From Novosphingobium sp. (GTDB lineage: Bacteria > Pseudomonadota > Alphaproteobacteria > Sphingomonadales > Sphingomonadaceae): 64,000 nt of DNA. Shown here one piece after another: positions 1 to 9,153 of the stretch. Every line of letters starts with the position of its first letter. The stretch's first letter is position 1. The position numbers and the translations under genes are program-made. Under the pieces are notes generated by a model that searched no databases, was not told where the DNA came from, and saw only the letters and a list, made by a program, of their open reading frames with translations. Location: positions 1 through 64,000 of the forward strand of contig NZ_JAIEPN010000004.1 of the NCBI RefSeq assembly GCF_019748365.1. Direction: 5' to 3'.

Positions 1-18
1 ACCCGCTGCGTGGGTTGA

Positions 19-56
19 CCCCATTCCCCACTACACGAACGGGCTGGGGAAGGGGG
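19..56 (-). terminator. Hairpin downstream of mutS (possible terminator)
   Basis: Two C/G-rich arms (19-29 and 46-56) can pair, with one bulged A, just past the mutS stop on the minus strand. No clear T-run follows, so this is only a weak candidate for a transcription end. The rest of bases 1-64 shows no gene. Confidence 0.3.
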
Positions 57-64
57 AGTGGGCA

Positions 65-2659
65 TCACAGTTCGCGCTTCAGATCATAGAGCAGATCGAG
101 CGCGGCGCGGGGGCTAAGCGAATCGATATCGATCGAAGCCAGCTTCTCGCGCAGCGTATCGACTTTCTCCTCTGCCGCCTCGATCGCTGCGGCAAACAGC
201 GGCAGATCATCCAGCCCCGCCGCCAGCCCGCCGGTCGCAGCGCGGCCCTTTTCCAGCCGGTCGAGCACCGACTTTGCGCGCTTGACCACCGGCGCCGGAA
301 CGCCAGCCAGCCGCGCGACCGCAAGGCCGTAGCTCTTGTCGGCGGGCCCCTCCGCCAGCTCGTGCAGCAGCACCAGATCGCCCTTCCACTCCCGCGCGCG
401 GACGTGGTGGAGCGAGAGCGCGTCGCAGGTTTCAGCAAGGCGGGCGAGCTCATGGTAATGCGTCGCGAAGAGGCAGCGCGAGCGGTTGACTTCGTGCACC
501 GCCTCGGCAACCGCCCAGGCGAGTGCGAGGCCGTCGTAAGTCGAGGTGCCGCGCCCCACTTCGTCGAGAATCACGAAACTGCGCTCGCCCGCCTGCGCCA
601 GGATCGCAGCGGTTTCCACCATCTCGACCATGAAAGTGGAGCGCCCGCGCGCCAGATTGTCCGCCGCGCCGACGCGGCTGAAGAGGCGGTCGACGATTCC
701 GATGTCCGCCGCCTCTGCAGGAACGAACCCGCCCGCCTGCGCGAGGATCACGATCAGCGCGTTCTGCCGCAGGAAGGTGGACTTGCCGCCCATGTTCGGC
801 CCGCCGATCAACCATAGCCGGTCTCGCACAGCGAGTTGGCAGTCATTGGCGACAAAGCGCTCGCCGCGCGCCGCCAGTGCTGCTTCGACAACCGGATGCC
901 GCCCGCCGAGAATGGTCAGCGCGGTGTCCTCCGAAAGGTGCGGCAGGCACCAGCCGCCTTCCGCCGCGCGCTCGGCCTGCCCGGCGGCAACATCGATCCG
1001 CGCCAGCGCCGCTGCCGTCGTCGCAATCGCCTCGCGCGCCGCCACTGCGCGGGCGGTCAGGTCCTCGAAATGCGCTTCCTCGGCGGCCAGCGCGTGCCCG
1101 CCCGCCTCGGCAATCCGGCTCGCTTCCTCGTGCAGCGCCAGCGCGTTGAAACGCACCGCGCCTGCCATCGTCTGGCGGTGGGTGAAGCCGCTGTCCGGCG
1201 CCATCAGCCGGTCGGCATGGCGCGCCGGCACTTCGATGAAATAGCCGAGCACGCCGTTGTGCCGGATCTTGAGCGCGGGCGTGCCGGTCTCCTCGCGGTA
1301 GCGCGCCTCCAGCGCGGCAATGGCGCGGCGCGAATTGCCCGCCGCATCGCGCAAGGCATCCAGTGCCGCGTCATAGCCCGCCGCGATAAAGCCGCCGCTG
1401 GCGCGTTCGGTGGGCGGCGCTGGAACCAGTGCGCGGGCGAATAGATCAATCAGCGCGCCATGGCCGCTGAGCGCGGGGATCAGGCTGTCCGCCAGCGCAG
1501 GGCGGTCGGCGCGCGCGGCGAGCAGCGCCTGCACCCGCTGCGCCTCGCTCAGGCCGTCGCGCAATTGGCCCAGATCGCGGGGAGAGCCCCGGCCCGCCAC
1601 GATCCGCCCCAGCGCGCGGCCCACATCGGGCGCCGCCCGCAGCACGGCGCGCAGATCACCGCGCAGCAGCGGATCATCGTGCAGCCAGCTGACGAGTTCG
1701 AGCCGCGCGCGGATCGCGCCCAGATCGGTGAGCGGTGCGGCGAGATCTTCGGCGAGCAGGCGCGCCCCCGCGCTTGTCACGCAGCGGTCGATCGCCTCGA
1801 TCAGGCTGCCCTTGCGGCCTCCCCCGGACGCAGCGAGGATTTCAAGACTGGCGCGCGTCGCCTCGTCCATCGCCATGAAGGCGCCCGCCTCGCGCACCAC
1901 CGGGGGCAGCAGCAGCGGCAGGCTGCCGCGCCCGACATGCTCGAGATAGTCGATCAGCCCCGCCGCCGCCGCCAGCATCGCGCGGCTGAACGTGCCGAAA
2001 CCGTCGAGCGTGGCGACGCCGTGAAGCGCCATCAGCCGGTCCGCTCCGCGCTGCGAATCGAAGGCGCGGGCAGGGCGCTCGGCGGCTTCGGGCAGGTCGA
2101 GCCCGCTTTCCTCCGCGACCACCAGTTCGGTCGCGCCCAGCCGGGCAAGCGCGGCGCCGATGGTTTCGGGCGTGCACTCCTCCAGCTCCATCCGCCCGGT
2201 CGAGATGTCGCAGGCGGCAATCCCCGCCACGCCCCGCACCGTGCAGACTGCCGCCAGCACATTGGCGCGGCGCGGTTCGAGCAGGGCGTCCTCGGTCAGC
2301 GTCCCCGCCGTCACGAAGCGGACGATGTCCCGCGCCACGAGCGCCTTGGAACCGGCGCGTTTGCGCGCTTCCTCGGGCGTTTCGGTCTGCTCGGCAATCG
2401 CCACGCGGCACCCCGCACGGATCAGGCGAGCAAGGTAGCTTTCCGCCGAATGGACCGGCACGCCGCACATCGGGATCGGCGCACCGCCATGCTCGCCCCG
2501 GCTGGTGAGCGCGATGTCGAGCACGCTCGCCGCGATCTTCGCATCCTCGAAGAACAGCTCGAAGAAATCGCCCATGCGGTAGAACAGTAGGCAGCCTTCG
2601 GCCTGCTGCTTCAGCGCAAGATATTGCGCCATCATCGGAGTTGGGGCATGGGAGGTCAC
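65..2659 (-). CDS. mutS: DNA mismatch repair ATPase MutS
   Basis: MutS binds mismatched or looped DNA and recruits the repair machinery. The 864-residue length is normal for bacterial MutS1. The N-terminal mismatch-recognition domain carries the GDFFELF form of the Phe-x-Glu motif near residue 32. The C-terminal ATPase has Walker A GPNMGGKST near residue 615, then the signature stretch GRSTFMVEM and Walker B ILDEVGRGTS. The first start is GTG at 2659. An in-frame ATG pair at 2632-2637 (MMAQYLALK) is the alternative, but the extra residues (MTSHAPTP) look like those of related proteins, so GTG is preferred. The gene stands alone, divergent from the membrane protein at 2858. Confidence 0.96.
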   Translation of the reverse strand: MTSHAPTPMMAQYLALKQQAEGCLLFYRMGDFFELFFEDAKIAASVLDIALTSRGEHGGAPIPMCGVPVHSAESYLARLIRAGCRVAIAEQTETPEEARKRAGSKALVARDIVRFVTAGTLTEDALLEPRRANVLAAVCTVRGVAGIAACDISTGRMELEECTPETIGAALARLGATELVVAEESGLDLPEAAERPARAFDSQRGADRLMALHGVATLDGFGTFSRAMLAAAAGLIDYLEHVGRGSLPLLLPPVVREAGAFMAMDEATRASLEILAASGGGRKGSLIEAIDRCVTSAGARLLAEDLAAPLTDLGAIRARLELVSWLHDDPLLRGDLRAVLRAAPDVGRALGRIVAGRGSPRDLGQLRDGLSEAQRVQALLAARADRPALADSLIPALSGHGALIDLFARALVPAPPTERASGGFIAAGYDAALDALRDAAGNSRRAIAALEARYREETGTPALKIRHNGVLGYFIEVPARHADRLMAPDSGFTHRQTMAGAVRFNALALHEEASRIAEAGGHALAAEEAHFEDLTARAVAAREAIATTAAALARIDVAAGQAERAAEGGWCLPHLSEDTALTILGGRHPVVEAALAARGERFVANDCQLAVRDRLWLIGGPNMGGKSTFLRQNALIVILAQAGGFVPAEAADIGIVDRLFSRVGAADNLARGRSTFMVEMVETAAILAQAGERSFVILDEVGRGTSTYDGLALAWAVAEAVHEVNRSRCLFATHYHELARLAETCDALSLHHVRAREWKGDLVLLHELAEGPADKSYGLAVARLAGVPAPVVKRAKSVLDRLEKGRAATGGLAAGLDDLPLFAAAIEAAEEKVDTLREKLASIDIDSLSPRAALDLLYDLKREL

Positions 2660-2667
2660 AGCAGCCG

Positions 2668-2696
2668 TGGCTAGACCACGCGCGCAGGTTTCTCAA
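2668..2696 (-). promoter_or_regulatory. Possible mutS promoter
   Basis: On the minus strand TTGAGA (2696-2691) is followed after 17 bases by TAGCCA (2673-2668). The second hexamer ends only 8 bases before the GTG start, which would give an almost leaderless message. The -10 match is weak. Confidence 0.3.
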
Positions 2697-2857
2697 ACGA
2701 TCGACACCGGATATCGACACATCAAGTCGTAAATGGTCCGGGCATGGGCTGGGCGGATGCTTCGAGGGTTCTTGGGAGGCGAGTGCTTCCGGGGGGCTGA
2801 CGGGATGATCAATCCGATCATCGCGACCGGCACTGATGCGAAAGTGAGCTGGGTTTG

Positions 2858-4495
2858 ATGCAGGTCCGCGAGAAAACTCTGGCCATGAGCCTGCGGGGGC
2901 TGTGGGAGCGCTTGCTGGCGCTGCCATGGCTCAGCGCGCCCGGGATCGTTGTCATCGTGATGCTGGTGTGCCTGCCCTTCGCGCTTGTCGAGGTGCCGCC
3001 GCTGATCGACGTGCCGGGCCACATGGGTGCCGCCGCGATCGAGGCCGCGCGGCCTGGCAATCCGCTGCTCAAGTATTTCTCGTGGAAGTGGGTCTTCACG
3101 CTCAACATCGGCGGCGATGTGCTGGCGAAGCTCATCGGCGCACAGTTCGGCATTCTTGCTGCGGGCTGGTGGAGCACCGTGCTCGCGACGGGCCTCTTCG
3201 CCGGCGGCTGCCTTGCCACCATCCGCGTGCTCAATCCCAAGGGCGGGCACGGCGCACCCTGGGCGCTGATGTTCGTGTTCAGCTTCCCGCTGCTGACGGG
3301 CTTCCTCAACTATATCCTCGCCACCGGCCTTTCGCTGATGGCCTTCGCCACGGCGGTCTGGTTGGAAGACAAGCCGAAGCAGCGCGCGGCGCTGCTGATC
3401 GTGGCGCAGCCGGTGGCCATGCTCTGCCATGCCATCGGCGGCCTGCTGCTGGGGCTCCTTGTCGGCGCCAATGCGCTGGGGCGCGAGATCGACCGCCTTC
3501 CCGCCGGCTGGTGGCACCCGTCGCAGTGGCGCCGCCTGCGCGACGAGCAGGACTGGCGCGCGATTGCCAAGCGCCTGTTCATCCTGTGCTGGCCGCTGAT
3601 CGCCACGGTGGTGACGATCCTTCTGTGGAAGGTCTTCTCGCCCGAACCGGCGCATAGCATGAACCGCTGGCGGTGGGACCAGAAGGCCTGGTACTTCGTC
3701 CTCACGCTGCGCGATCAATCGCTGCTGCTCGATGGCGCGACGACAGTCGCCTGCTTCGCGCTGATCCTGTTCGGCTGGCTGCTGGGCGCCCGCTGGAAGT
3801 GGCAGCTCGGCCTGCCGGGCCTGCTCGTGTTCCTGCTGTTCGTCGCCATTCCCAGCGACATCAACGGCAGCAACTTCGTCGACGTGCGCCTGCTGCCGGT
3901 GGCCTGCATGCTCGCGCTCGGCCTGCAGGACTGGAGCGCGGTATCGGCCGACCGCGCGCGCAAGATCGCGGTGATCGGCGCGCTGCTGCTGGGCACGCGG
4001 CTTGTCGTGACCGCCGCCAGCTTTGCCGATTATGCCGACGATTACCGCAAGCAGCTCTCCGCGCTCCACCATGTCGAGCCGGGCAGCCGCGTGCTCGCCT
4101 TTGTCGAGCATTCCTGCGTCGAGGAATCGTGGCGCAACACGCGGCGTGACCATCTCGCCAGCCTCGCCAGCCTCTACCGGCAGGCCTGGGTCAACGACAA
4201 CTGGGCGGTGCCGGGTCTCCACATGGTGATCCCGCGCTTCCGTCCGGGGCGGAATTTTTCGGCCGATCCATCCGAATTCGTGTGGTCGCGCGCCTGCCGC
4301 GGTGGCCGCCTGCGCAGCGTTGATACCGCGCTCAAATATGCGCCGATCGAGCGTGTCGACTACGTCTGGCTGATCGATACCGGCATGCCGCGCCATCCGG
4401 ATTCGCGGCTCCAGCTCGTCTGGCAGGAAGGCCGCAGCCTGCTTTTCGCGGTCCGGCCCTTGGGTTTTCCGAACTGGCGCTCTAAGGACTTGTAA
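2858..4495 (+). CDS. Polytopic membrane protein of unknown function
   Basis: The protein of about 545 residues has many hydrophobic segments, starting near residue 24 (GIVVIVMLVCLPFALV) and spread over the first two thirds. A more polar C-terminal region of about 130 residues follows, where several Cys and Trp residues stand out. The layout resembles uncharacterised inner-membrane proteins or glycosyltransferase-like membrane proteins of sphingomonads, but no catalytic motif is recognised, so no function is assigned. The ATG at 2858 follows an in-frame TTG at 2855; an internal ATG at 2885 is another possible start. No strong ribosome-binding site favours any of the three. It is divergent from mutS and upstream of maeB with a 93-base gap. 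Confidence 0.8.
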   Translation: MQVREKTLAMSLRGLWERLLALPWLSAPGIVVIVMLVCLPFALVEVPPLIDVPGHMGAAAIEAARPGNPLLKYFSWKWVFTLNIGGDVLAKLIGAQFGILAAGWWSTVLATGLFAGGCLATIRVLNPKGGHGAPWALMFVFSFPLLTGFLNYILATGLSLMAFATAVWLEDKPKQRAALLIVAQPVAMLCHAIGGLLLGLLVGANALGREIDRLPAGWWHPSQWRRLRDEQDWRAIAKRLFILCWPLIATVVTILLWKVFSPEPAHSMNRWRWDQKAWYFVLTLRDQSLLLDGATTVACFALILFGWLLGARWKWQLGLPGLLVFLLFVAIPSDINGSNFVDVRLLPVACMLALGLQDWSAVSADRARKIAVIGALLLGTRLVVTAASFADYADDYRKQLSALHHVEPGSRVLAFVEHSCVEESWRNTRRDHLASLASLYRQAWVNDNWAVPGLHMVIPRFRPGRNFSADPSEFVWSRACRGGRLRSVDTALKYAPIERVDYVWLIDTGMPRHPDSRLQLVWQEGRSLLFAVRPLGFPNWRSKDL

Positions 4496-4588
4496 CCAGT
4501 CCGTATCCGCGGCGCGTACCCCGTGGCGACGGTCTTGCCACGGGCTTCCCGCGGGGCCACAGACGCCGCGCGCGCCAAGGGGGAATGA

Positions 4589-6850
4589 ATGACTGACGAG
4601 AGCAATGTCCGCTTCACCGAACGTGAGGCGCTGTTCTATCACAACACGATTCGCCCCGGAAAGATCGAGATCATCGCCTCCAAACCGATGGCGACGCAGC
4701 GCGATCTCAGCCTTGCCTATTCCCCCGGCGTCGCCGTGCCCGTGCGCGCCATCGCCGAGAACCCGGCGACCGCCTACGACTATACCGCCAAGGGCAACCT
4801 CGTTGCGGTGATTTCCAACGGCACGGCCATCCTCGGTCTCGGCAACCTTGGCGCGCTCGCCTCGAAGCCGGTGATGGAAGGCAAGGCGGTGCTGTTCAAG
4901 CGCTTCGCCGACGTCGATTCGATCGATATCGAACTCGCAACCGAGGACCCGCAGGCCTTCATCGACGCGGTAACGCTGATGGAGCCGAGCTTCGGCGGCA
5001 TCAACCTCGAGGACATCAAGGCCCCCGAGTGCTTCATTATCGAGCAGGCGCTGAAGGAGCGCCTCAAGATCCCCGTGATGCACGATGACCAGCACGGCAC
5101 GGCGATCATTTCCGCCGCCGGCCTGCTCAATGCCTGTTTCCTCACCGGGCGCAATCTGGCCGACGTCAAGGTTGTGGTGAACGGCGCGGGCGCTGCCGCC
5201 ATTGCCTGCACCGAGCTGATCAAGGCCATGGGCGTGCGCCACACCAACGTCACCATGTGCGACAGTAAGGGCGTGATCTATATCGGCCGCGCCGGGATCG
5301 ATCAGTTCAAGTCCGCCCATGCCATCGATACGCCGCACCGCACGCTGGAAGAAGCGATGGACGGGGCCGATATCTTCCTCGGCCTTTCGGTGCAGGGCGC
5401 GGTGACGGCAGAGATGGTCAAGAAGATGGCGCCGCAGCCGATCATCTTCGCCATGGCCAATCCGGATCCGGAAATCACCCCGCCCGAGGCCAAGGCCGCG
5501 CGCCCCGATTGCATCGTGGCGACGGGCCGTTCGGACTATCCGAACCAGGTCAACAACGTGCTCGGCTTCCCCTTCATCTTCCGCGGCGCGCTCGATGTGC
5601 AGGCCACCGCGATCAACGAGGAAATGAAGATCGCCGCCGCCCGCGCCATCGCCGAACTGGCGCGCGAATCCGTGCCCGAGGAAGTCGCCGCGGCCTATGG
5701 CCAGAAGCACGCGTTCGGTCTCGACTACATCATCCCCGCGCCGTTCGATCCGCGCCTGATGGAAGTGGTTTCGTCCGCCGTCGCCAAGGCGGCGATGGAT
5801 TCGGGCGTGGCGCAGAAGCCGATCGAGGATTTCGACGCCTATCGCACCCAGCTCAAGGCCCGGCTCAATCCCACCACCGGCGCGCTCACCAGCGTGTACG
5901 AACAGGTCAAGGAAAACCCCCGCCGCGTCGTCTTCGCAGAGGCGGAGAACGAGGTCGTGCTGCGCGCGGCGATCCAGTACCGCGATTTCGGCTATGGCAC
6001 GCCGGTGCTCGTCGGCCGCACGCAGGCCGTGCACAACCTGCTGACCGAACTCGGCGTCGGCGATCCGGACAGCTTCGAGATCCACAACTCGGCGGTCTCG
6101 CCGCTTGTGCCGGAAATGGTGACCTACCTCTACGAACGGCTGCAGCGGCGCGGCTTCATGGAGCGCGACGTTCGCCGCATGGTCAATCAGGACCGCAACG
6201 TGTTCGCCTCGCTGCTTGTCGCGCTCGGCCACGGCGATGCGATGATCTCGGGCATGACCCGCACTTTCGCGCAGACGATCAAGGAAGTGCGGCAGGTGCT
6301 CGATCCCAAGCCCGGCAGCCTGCCCTTCGGTATCCACATGATGATCGCGAAGAACTACACCGTGTTCCTCGCCGATACGACGGTGAACGAGCGCCCGAAC
6401 GCGGCCGAGCTTGCCCATATCGCGACCGAAACCGCCGCCGTCGCCCGCCGCATGGGGCACGAACCGCGCGTCGCCTTCCTGTCCTACTCCACCTTCGGCA
6501 ACCCCAGCGGCCGCTGGCTCGACGATATCCGCGAGGCGGTTTGCATCCTCGACGAGCAGAAGCCGAACTTCGAGTACGAAGGCGAGATGGCGCCCGATGC
6601 CGCGCTCAATCCCAAGGTCATGGCAAGCTATCCGTTCAGCCGCCTTTCGGGCCCGGCCAACGTGCTGATCATGCCCGGCCTGCAATCGGCCAACATCTCC
6701 GCCAAGCTTCTGCGCGAACTCGCCGGCAATGCGGTGATCGGCCCGATGCTGATCGGCATGGAAAAGCCCGTCCAGATCGCCGCAATGACCTCGCTCGCGC
6801 CGGATATCCTGACCCTGGCGGTGCTGGCGGCAGCAGGGGTCGCGGGTTGA
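4589..6850 (+). CDS. maeB: NADP-dependent malic enzyme with phosphotransacetylase-like domain (MaeB type)
   Basis: Malic enzyme converts malate to pyruvate and CO2 with reduction of NAD(P)+. Residues 1 to about 430 form the malic enzyme part, with the substrate/metal-site stretch MHDDQHGTA near residue 165 and the nucleotide-binding segment VVVNGAGAAAIAC near 195. Residues from about 440 to 753 match the phosphotransacetylase-like domain typical of large MaeB enzymes, where it is regulatory and usually lacks acetyltransferase activity. The 753-residue length fits this class. An AAGGGGG ribosome-binding site precedes the ATG at 4589. Confidence 0.95.
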   Translation: MTDESNVRFTEREALFYHNTIRPGKIEIIASKPMATQRDLSLAYSPGVAVPVRAIAENPATAYDYTAKGNLVAVISNGTAILGLGNLGALASKPVMEGKAVLFKRFADVDSIDIELATEDPQAFIDAVTLMEPSFGGINLEDIKAPECFIIEQALKERLKIPVMHDDQHGTAIISAAGLLNACFLTGRNLADVKVVVNGAGAAAIACTELIKAMGVRHTNVTMCDSKGVIYIGRAGIDQFKSAHAIDTPHRTLEEAMDGADIFLGLSVQGAVTAEMVKKMAPQPIIFAMANPDPEITPPEAKAARPDCIVATGRSDYPNQVNNVLGFPFIFRGALDVQATAINEEMKIAAARAIAELARESVPEEVAAAYGQKHAFGLDYIIPAPFDPRLMEVVSSAVAKAAMDSGVAQKPIEDFDAYRTQLKARLNPTTGALTSVYEQVKENPRRVVFAEAENEVVLRAAIQYRDFGYGTPVLVGRTQAVHNLLTELGVGDPDSFEIHNSAVSPLVPEMVTYLYERLQRRGFMERDVRRMVNQDRNVFASLLVALGHGDAMISGMTRTFAQTIKEVRQVLDPKPGSLPFGIHMMIAKNYTVFLADTTVNERPNAAELAHIATETAAVARRMGHEPRVAFLSYSTFGNPSGRWLDDIREAVCILDEQKPNFEYEGEMAPDAALNPKVMASYPFSRLSGPANVLIMPGLQSANISAKLLRELAGNAVIGPMLIGMEKPVQIAAMTSLAPDILTLAVLAAAGVAG

Positions 6851-6879
6851 TCGCAAGTCTGGATTGAAGACGTCGCACG

Positions 6880-6896
6880 TTGTGTTACATTGTGTT
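6880..6896. promoter_or_regulatory. Direct repeats upstream of toxin-antitoxin pair
   Basis: TTGTGTT occurs at 6880-6886 and again at 6890-6896, exactly 10 bases apart and about 22 bases before the antitoxin start. Ribbon-helix-helix antitoxins usually bind short repeats of this kind in their own promoter, so this is the likely autoregulatory operator. Confidence 0.4.
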
Positions 6897-6917
6897 CAGC
6901 CTGGAGGAGCGCGCACA

Positions 6918-7181
6918 ATGAATGCCAGCACGACGATGACGATCCGGGTCTCGCCCGATCTCAAGGAGAAGCTGGGCCGGTTGGCGCAGGGCACCCGCCG
7001 CTCGCGGTCCTATCTCGCGGTCGAAGCGGTCGAGGCCTATGTGAACCGCGAACTCGCGATCATCGAGGGCATCCACGCGGGCCTTGCCGATATGGCGGCT
7101 GGCCGCGTGACCCCGCATGAGGAGGTGATGGCCGAAGCCTCTCGGATCATTGAGGAAGCACGGCAAGGGAAGCAGTCCTGA
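6918..7181 (+). CDS. Ribbon-helix-helix antitoxin (CopG/ParD type)
   Basis: This 87-residue protein opens with TMTIRVSPDLKEKLGRLA, the beta strand and first helix of a CopG/Arc-type ribbon-helix-helix DNA-binding domain. The second helix carries RRSRSYLAVEAVEAYV. The C-terminal half (after about residue 45) is charged and would wrap the toxin. ATG 6918 is chosen because GGAGGAG at 6903-6909 sits 8 bases upstream; an in-frame codon further upstream lacks such a site. The ParE toxin gene overlaps its stop codon, giving the usual antitoxin-first order. Confidence 0.85.
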   Translation: MNASTTMTIRVSPDLKEKLGRLAQGTRRSRSYLAVEAVEAYVNRELAIIEGIHAGLADMAAGRVTPHEEVMAEASRIIEEARQGKQS

Positions 7182-7483
7182 TCCGGCGGCGCGTCGTCTG
7201 GGCCGACCGCGCCCGCGATGATTTTCTCGCCATCGTCCGCCATATTGCCGCCGATGATCCCGATGCTGCCGAACGGGTGCAAGGTGCGATCCAGAGCGCC
7301 GGCAACGCCCTCGCCGAATTCGCCACTGGTCACCCGGGCCGCGTTGCCGGAACATACGAAAAGTCGGTCAGCCGCTTGCCCTATATCATCGCCTATGCGC
7401 TGGGTGCGGACGGTCGCGACCTTGTGATCTTGCGCGTCATCCACACCTCGCGGAACTGGGTGGCTGATCAGTGGCCGGAATAA
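7178..7483 (+). CDS. ParE/RelE-family toxin, apparent CTG start
   Basis: Reading from CTG at 7178 gives a 101-residue protein beginning (M)IRRRVVWADRARDDFLAI, the classic first strand and helix of ParE toxins. It ends with the family's strand-rich half (LPYIIAYALG, VILRVIHTSRNW). The frame is closed by a TGA at 7151, and between that stop and CTG there is no ATG, GTG or TTG. CTG overlaps the antitoxin stop as CTGA, mirroring the ATGA/GTGA overlaps used elsewhere in this window. An AAGGGA site lies 7 to 8 bases upstream. The first ATG-like start (7277) would remove a third of the fold. ParE toxins typically poison DNA gyrase. Confidence 0.8.
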   Translation: MIRRRVVWADRARDDFLAIVRHIAADDPDAAERVQGAIQSAGNALAEFATGHPGRVAGTYEKSVSRLPYIIAYALGADGRDLVILRVIHTSRNWVADQWPE

Positions 7484-7495
7484 GGTAAGATCGTT

Positions 7496-7511
7496 CCGGG
7501 GCTTGCCCCGG
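7496..7511. terminator. Small hairpin between convergent genes
   Basis: CCGGGGC and GCCCCGG (7-base arms, two-base loop) lie just after the toxin stop, facing the convergent lipoprotein gene. There is no T-run on either side, so it may be a REP-like palindrome rather than a true terminator. Confidence 0.3.
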
Positions 7512-7602
7512 CACGCTCGGTTCGATTCGGGATGCAATGGGTGGGCAGCGAAAGGGGCGAATGGCCTCAACCGGCGCGGCTGGAATTGGGTGGGAAGCGG
7601 AC

Positions 7603-8052
7603 TTAGCTCTCGACTGTTTCCAACTTCGCAACCGCAAATCCGCAGTCATGAGACAGGCGGGCGTACACTTGATTGAGAGCCTGATCGACCTGCCGTCTCT
7701 CCTGTGACGTGATTGGATCGCCTCGCTTACCCCATCCCAGCGTAATCGCGATTTTGCGCGTGTCGACCCGGCGCCAGTCTAGTGAATAGTTCCGCATTTC
7801 AGGTTTGAGACCGAAACCGCCCTTCGCCAGGTCAAAAAATAGACGCTGGACCATTCCGTTCGCGGTGGTGTCTGCTCTTGCTTCAATCAGGGCATATCCC
7901 TTCGACACCGCTTGCTCGATGCATGTTGGGTTGCCTGCGACAACCACCTGTTCGCGAGTTTCAATCGAATAAGCGTAGGTCGTCGCGCACCCAGCCAAGG
8001 AAACGACAAGCACTCCTGTAACAAAGCGGAAGGCGTGGTTTTGAATGCCCAT
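7603..8052 (-). CDS. Small lipoprotein of unknown function
   Basis: The 149-residue product has a short positive N-terminus, a hydrophobic stretch (FVTGVLVVSLAGC) and a lipobox SLAGC at about residues 18-22, so it should be exported and lipidated. The mature part is mixed alpha/beta in character with no motif that I recognise. It lies alone between the toxin-antitoxin pair and thiSG, with a convergent toxin gene on one side. Base usage appears somewhat less GC-rich than in the neighbours, which together with the adjacent toxin-antitoxin pair could mark a small acquired segment. Confidence 0.65.
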   Translation of the reverse strand: MGIQNHAFRFVTGVLVVSLAGCATTYAYSIETREQVVVAGNPTCIEQAVSKGYALIEARADTTANGMVQRLFFDLAKGGFGLKPEMRNYSLDWRRVDTRKIAITLGWGKRGDPITSQERRQVDQALNQVYARLSHDCGFAVAKLETVES

Positions 8053-8116
8053 GGCAGGGAAGCTACCACGGCATCCAACGTCCGCAACTGGGCGAATTCG
8101 GACAAAAGTCTCTTGA

Positions 8117-9097
8117 TCAAATCAACCCCGCCAGCGGGCTGCTCGGATCAGCATACTTGCGCGTCCCCATGCGCCCCGCCAGATAGGCATCGCGCCCGGC
8201 TTCCACGGCCGCCTTCATCGCGCGGGCCATGCGGATCGGGTCCTTGGCTTCGGCGATGGCGGTGTTCATCAGCACGCCGTCGCAGCCCAGTTCCAGCGCG
8301 ACGGCGGCATCGCTCGCCGTGCCCACGCCCGCATCGACCAGCACCGGAACCGTGGCGCCCTCCACGATCAGGCGGATGGTCACGCGGTTCTGGATGCCGA
8401 GGCCGGAGCCAATTGGCGCGCCCAGCGGCATGACTGCAACCGCGCCCGCGTCTTCCAGCTGCTTCGCCGCGATGGGATCATCGACGCAGTAGACCATGGG
8501 AAGAAAACCTTCCTTGGCCAGCACTTCGGTCGCGCGGATCGTTTCGATCATGTTGGGATAGAGCGTGCGCGCCTCGCCCAGCACTTCGAGCTTCACCAGA
8601 TCCCAGCCCCCCGCCTCGCGCGCCAGCCGCAGGGTGCGGATCGCGTCTTCGGCGGTGAAGCACCCGGCCGTGTTTGGCAGATAGGTTATCTTCTTCGGGT
8701 CGATGTAGTCCGTCAGCATCGGGGCCTTGGGATCGCTCACGTTCACCCGCCGCACCGCCACGGTGACGATCTCCGCGCCCGAGGCTTCGACCGCCGCCGC
8801 GTTCTGCGCGAAGTCCTTGTACTTGCCGGTGCCGACGATCAGGCGCGAGCGGAACGTCCGGCCCGCGACGGTCCAGGTATCGTCGTCCTGCCCGCCGCCC
8901 ACGAAATGCACGATCTCCAGTACATCGCCTTCCGCGATCTGCACCGCCGCGAGCGTGGAACGGGGGACGATATCGCCGTTGCGCTCCACCGCGACCTTGG
9001 CGGGATCGAGATCAAGGCTGCGGACGAGATCGGCAATCGAACCGGGCGCAGCGCGGCGCGGTTCGCCATTGAGAGTGAGAGAGAGTTCGGTCGACAT
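8117..9097 (-). CDS. thiSG: Fused ThiS sulfur carrier and ThiG thiazole synthase
   Basis: Residues 1-67 are a complete ThiS (ubiquitin-like sulfur carrier) ending VHFVGGG. After a short acidic linker, residues from about 73 to 326 are ThiG, which forms the thiazole phosphate ring of thiamine from deoxyxylulose phosphate, dehydroglycine and ThiS-thiocarboxylate. The catalytic-lysine region VKLEVLGEA and the phosphate-binding loop [12 protein letters not shown] are present. In stand-alone ThiS the Gly-Gly tail must be free to be adenylated and thiolated; here it is internal. The start at 9097 is ATG. No TPP riboswitch is evident upstream, and no other thiamine gene is adjacent. Confidence 0.93.
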   Translation of the reverse strand: MSTELSLTLNGEPRRAAPGSIADLVRSLDLDPAKVAVERNGDIVPRSTLAAVQIAEGDVLEIVHFVGGGQDDDTWTVAGRTFRSRLIVGTGKYKDFAQNAAAVEASGAEIVTVAVRRVNVSDPKAPMLTDYIDPKKITYLPNTAGCFTAEDAIRTLRLAREAGGWDLVKLEVLGEARTLYPNMIETIRATEVLAKEGFLPMVYCVDDPIAAKQLEDAGAVAVMPLGAPIGSGLGIQNRVTIRLIVEGATVPVLVDAGVGTASDAAVALELGCDGVLMNTAIAEAKDPIRMARAMKAAVEAGRDAYLAGRMGTRKYADPSSPLAGLI

Positions 9098-9153
9098 AGG
9101 CCGGGGCTTTAACGCCGCTTACGCCCCTTGCAAGCCACCATGCGGGCAAGCTG

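Noticed and set aside
2693..6856. 1387-codon open frame on the minus strand
   Set aside because: It lies wholly antisense to the membrane protein and maeB, has the His/Arg/Gly-rich composition of a GC-bias shadow, and shows no domain.
9098..9153. Possible TPP riboswitch before thiSG
   Set aside because: The gap is only 56 bases and holds no CTGAGA-type conserved core.
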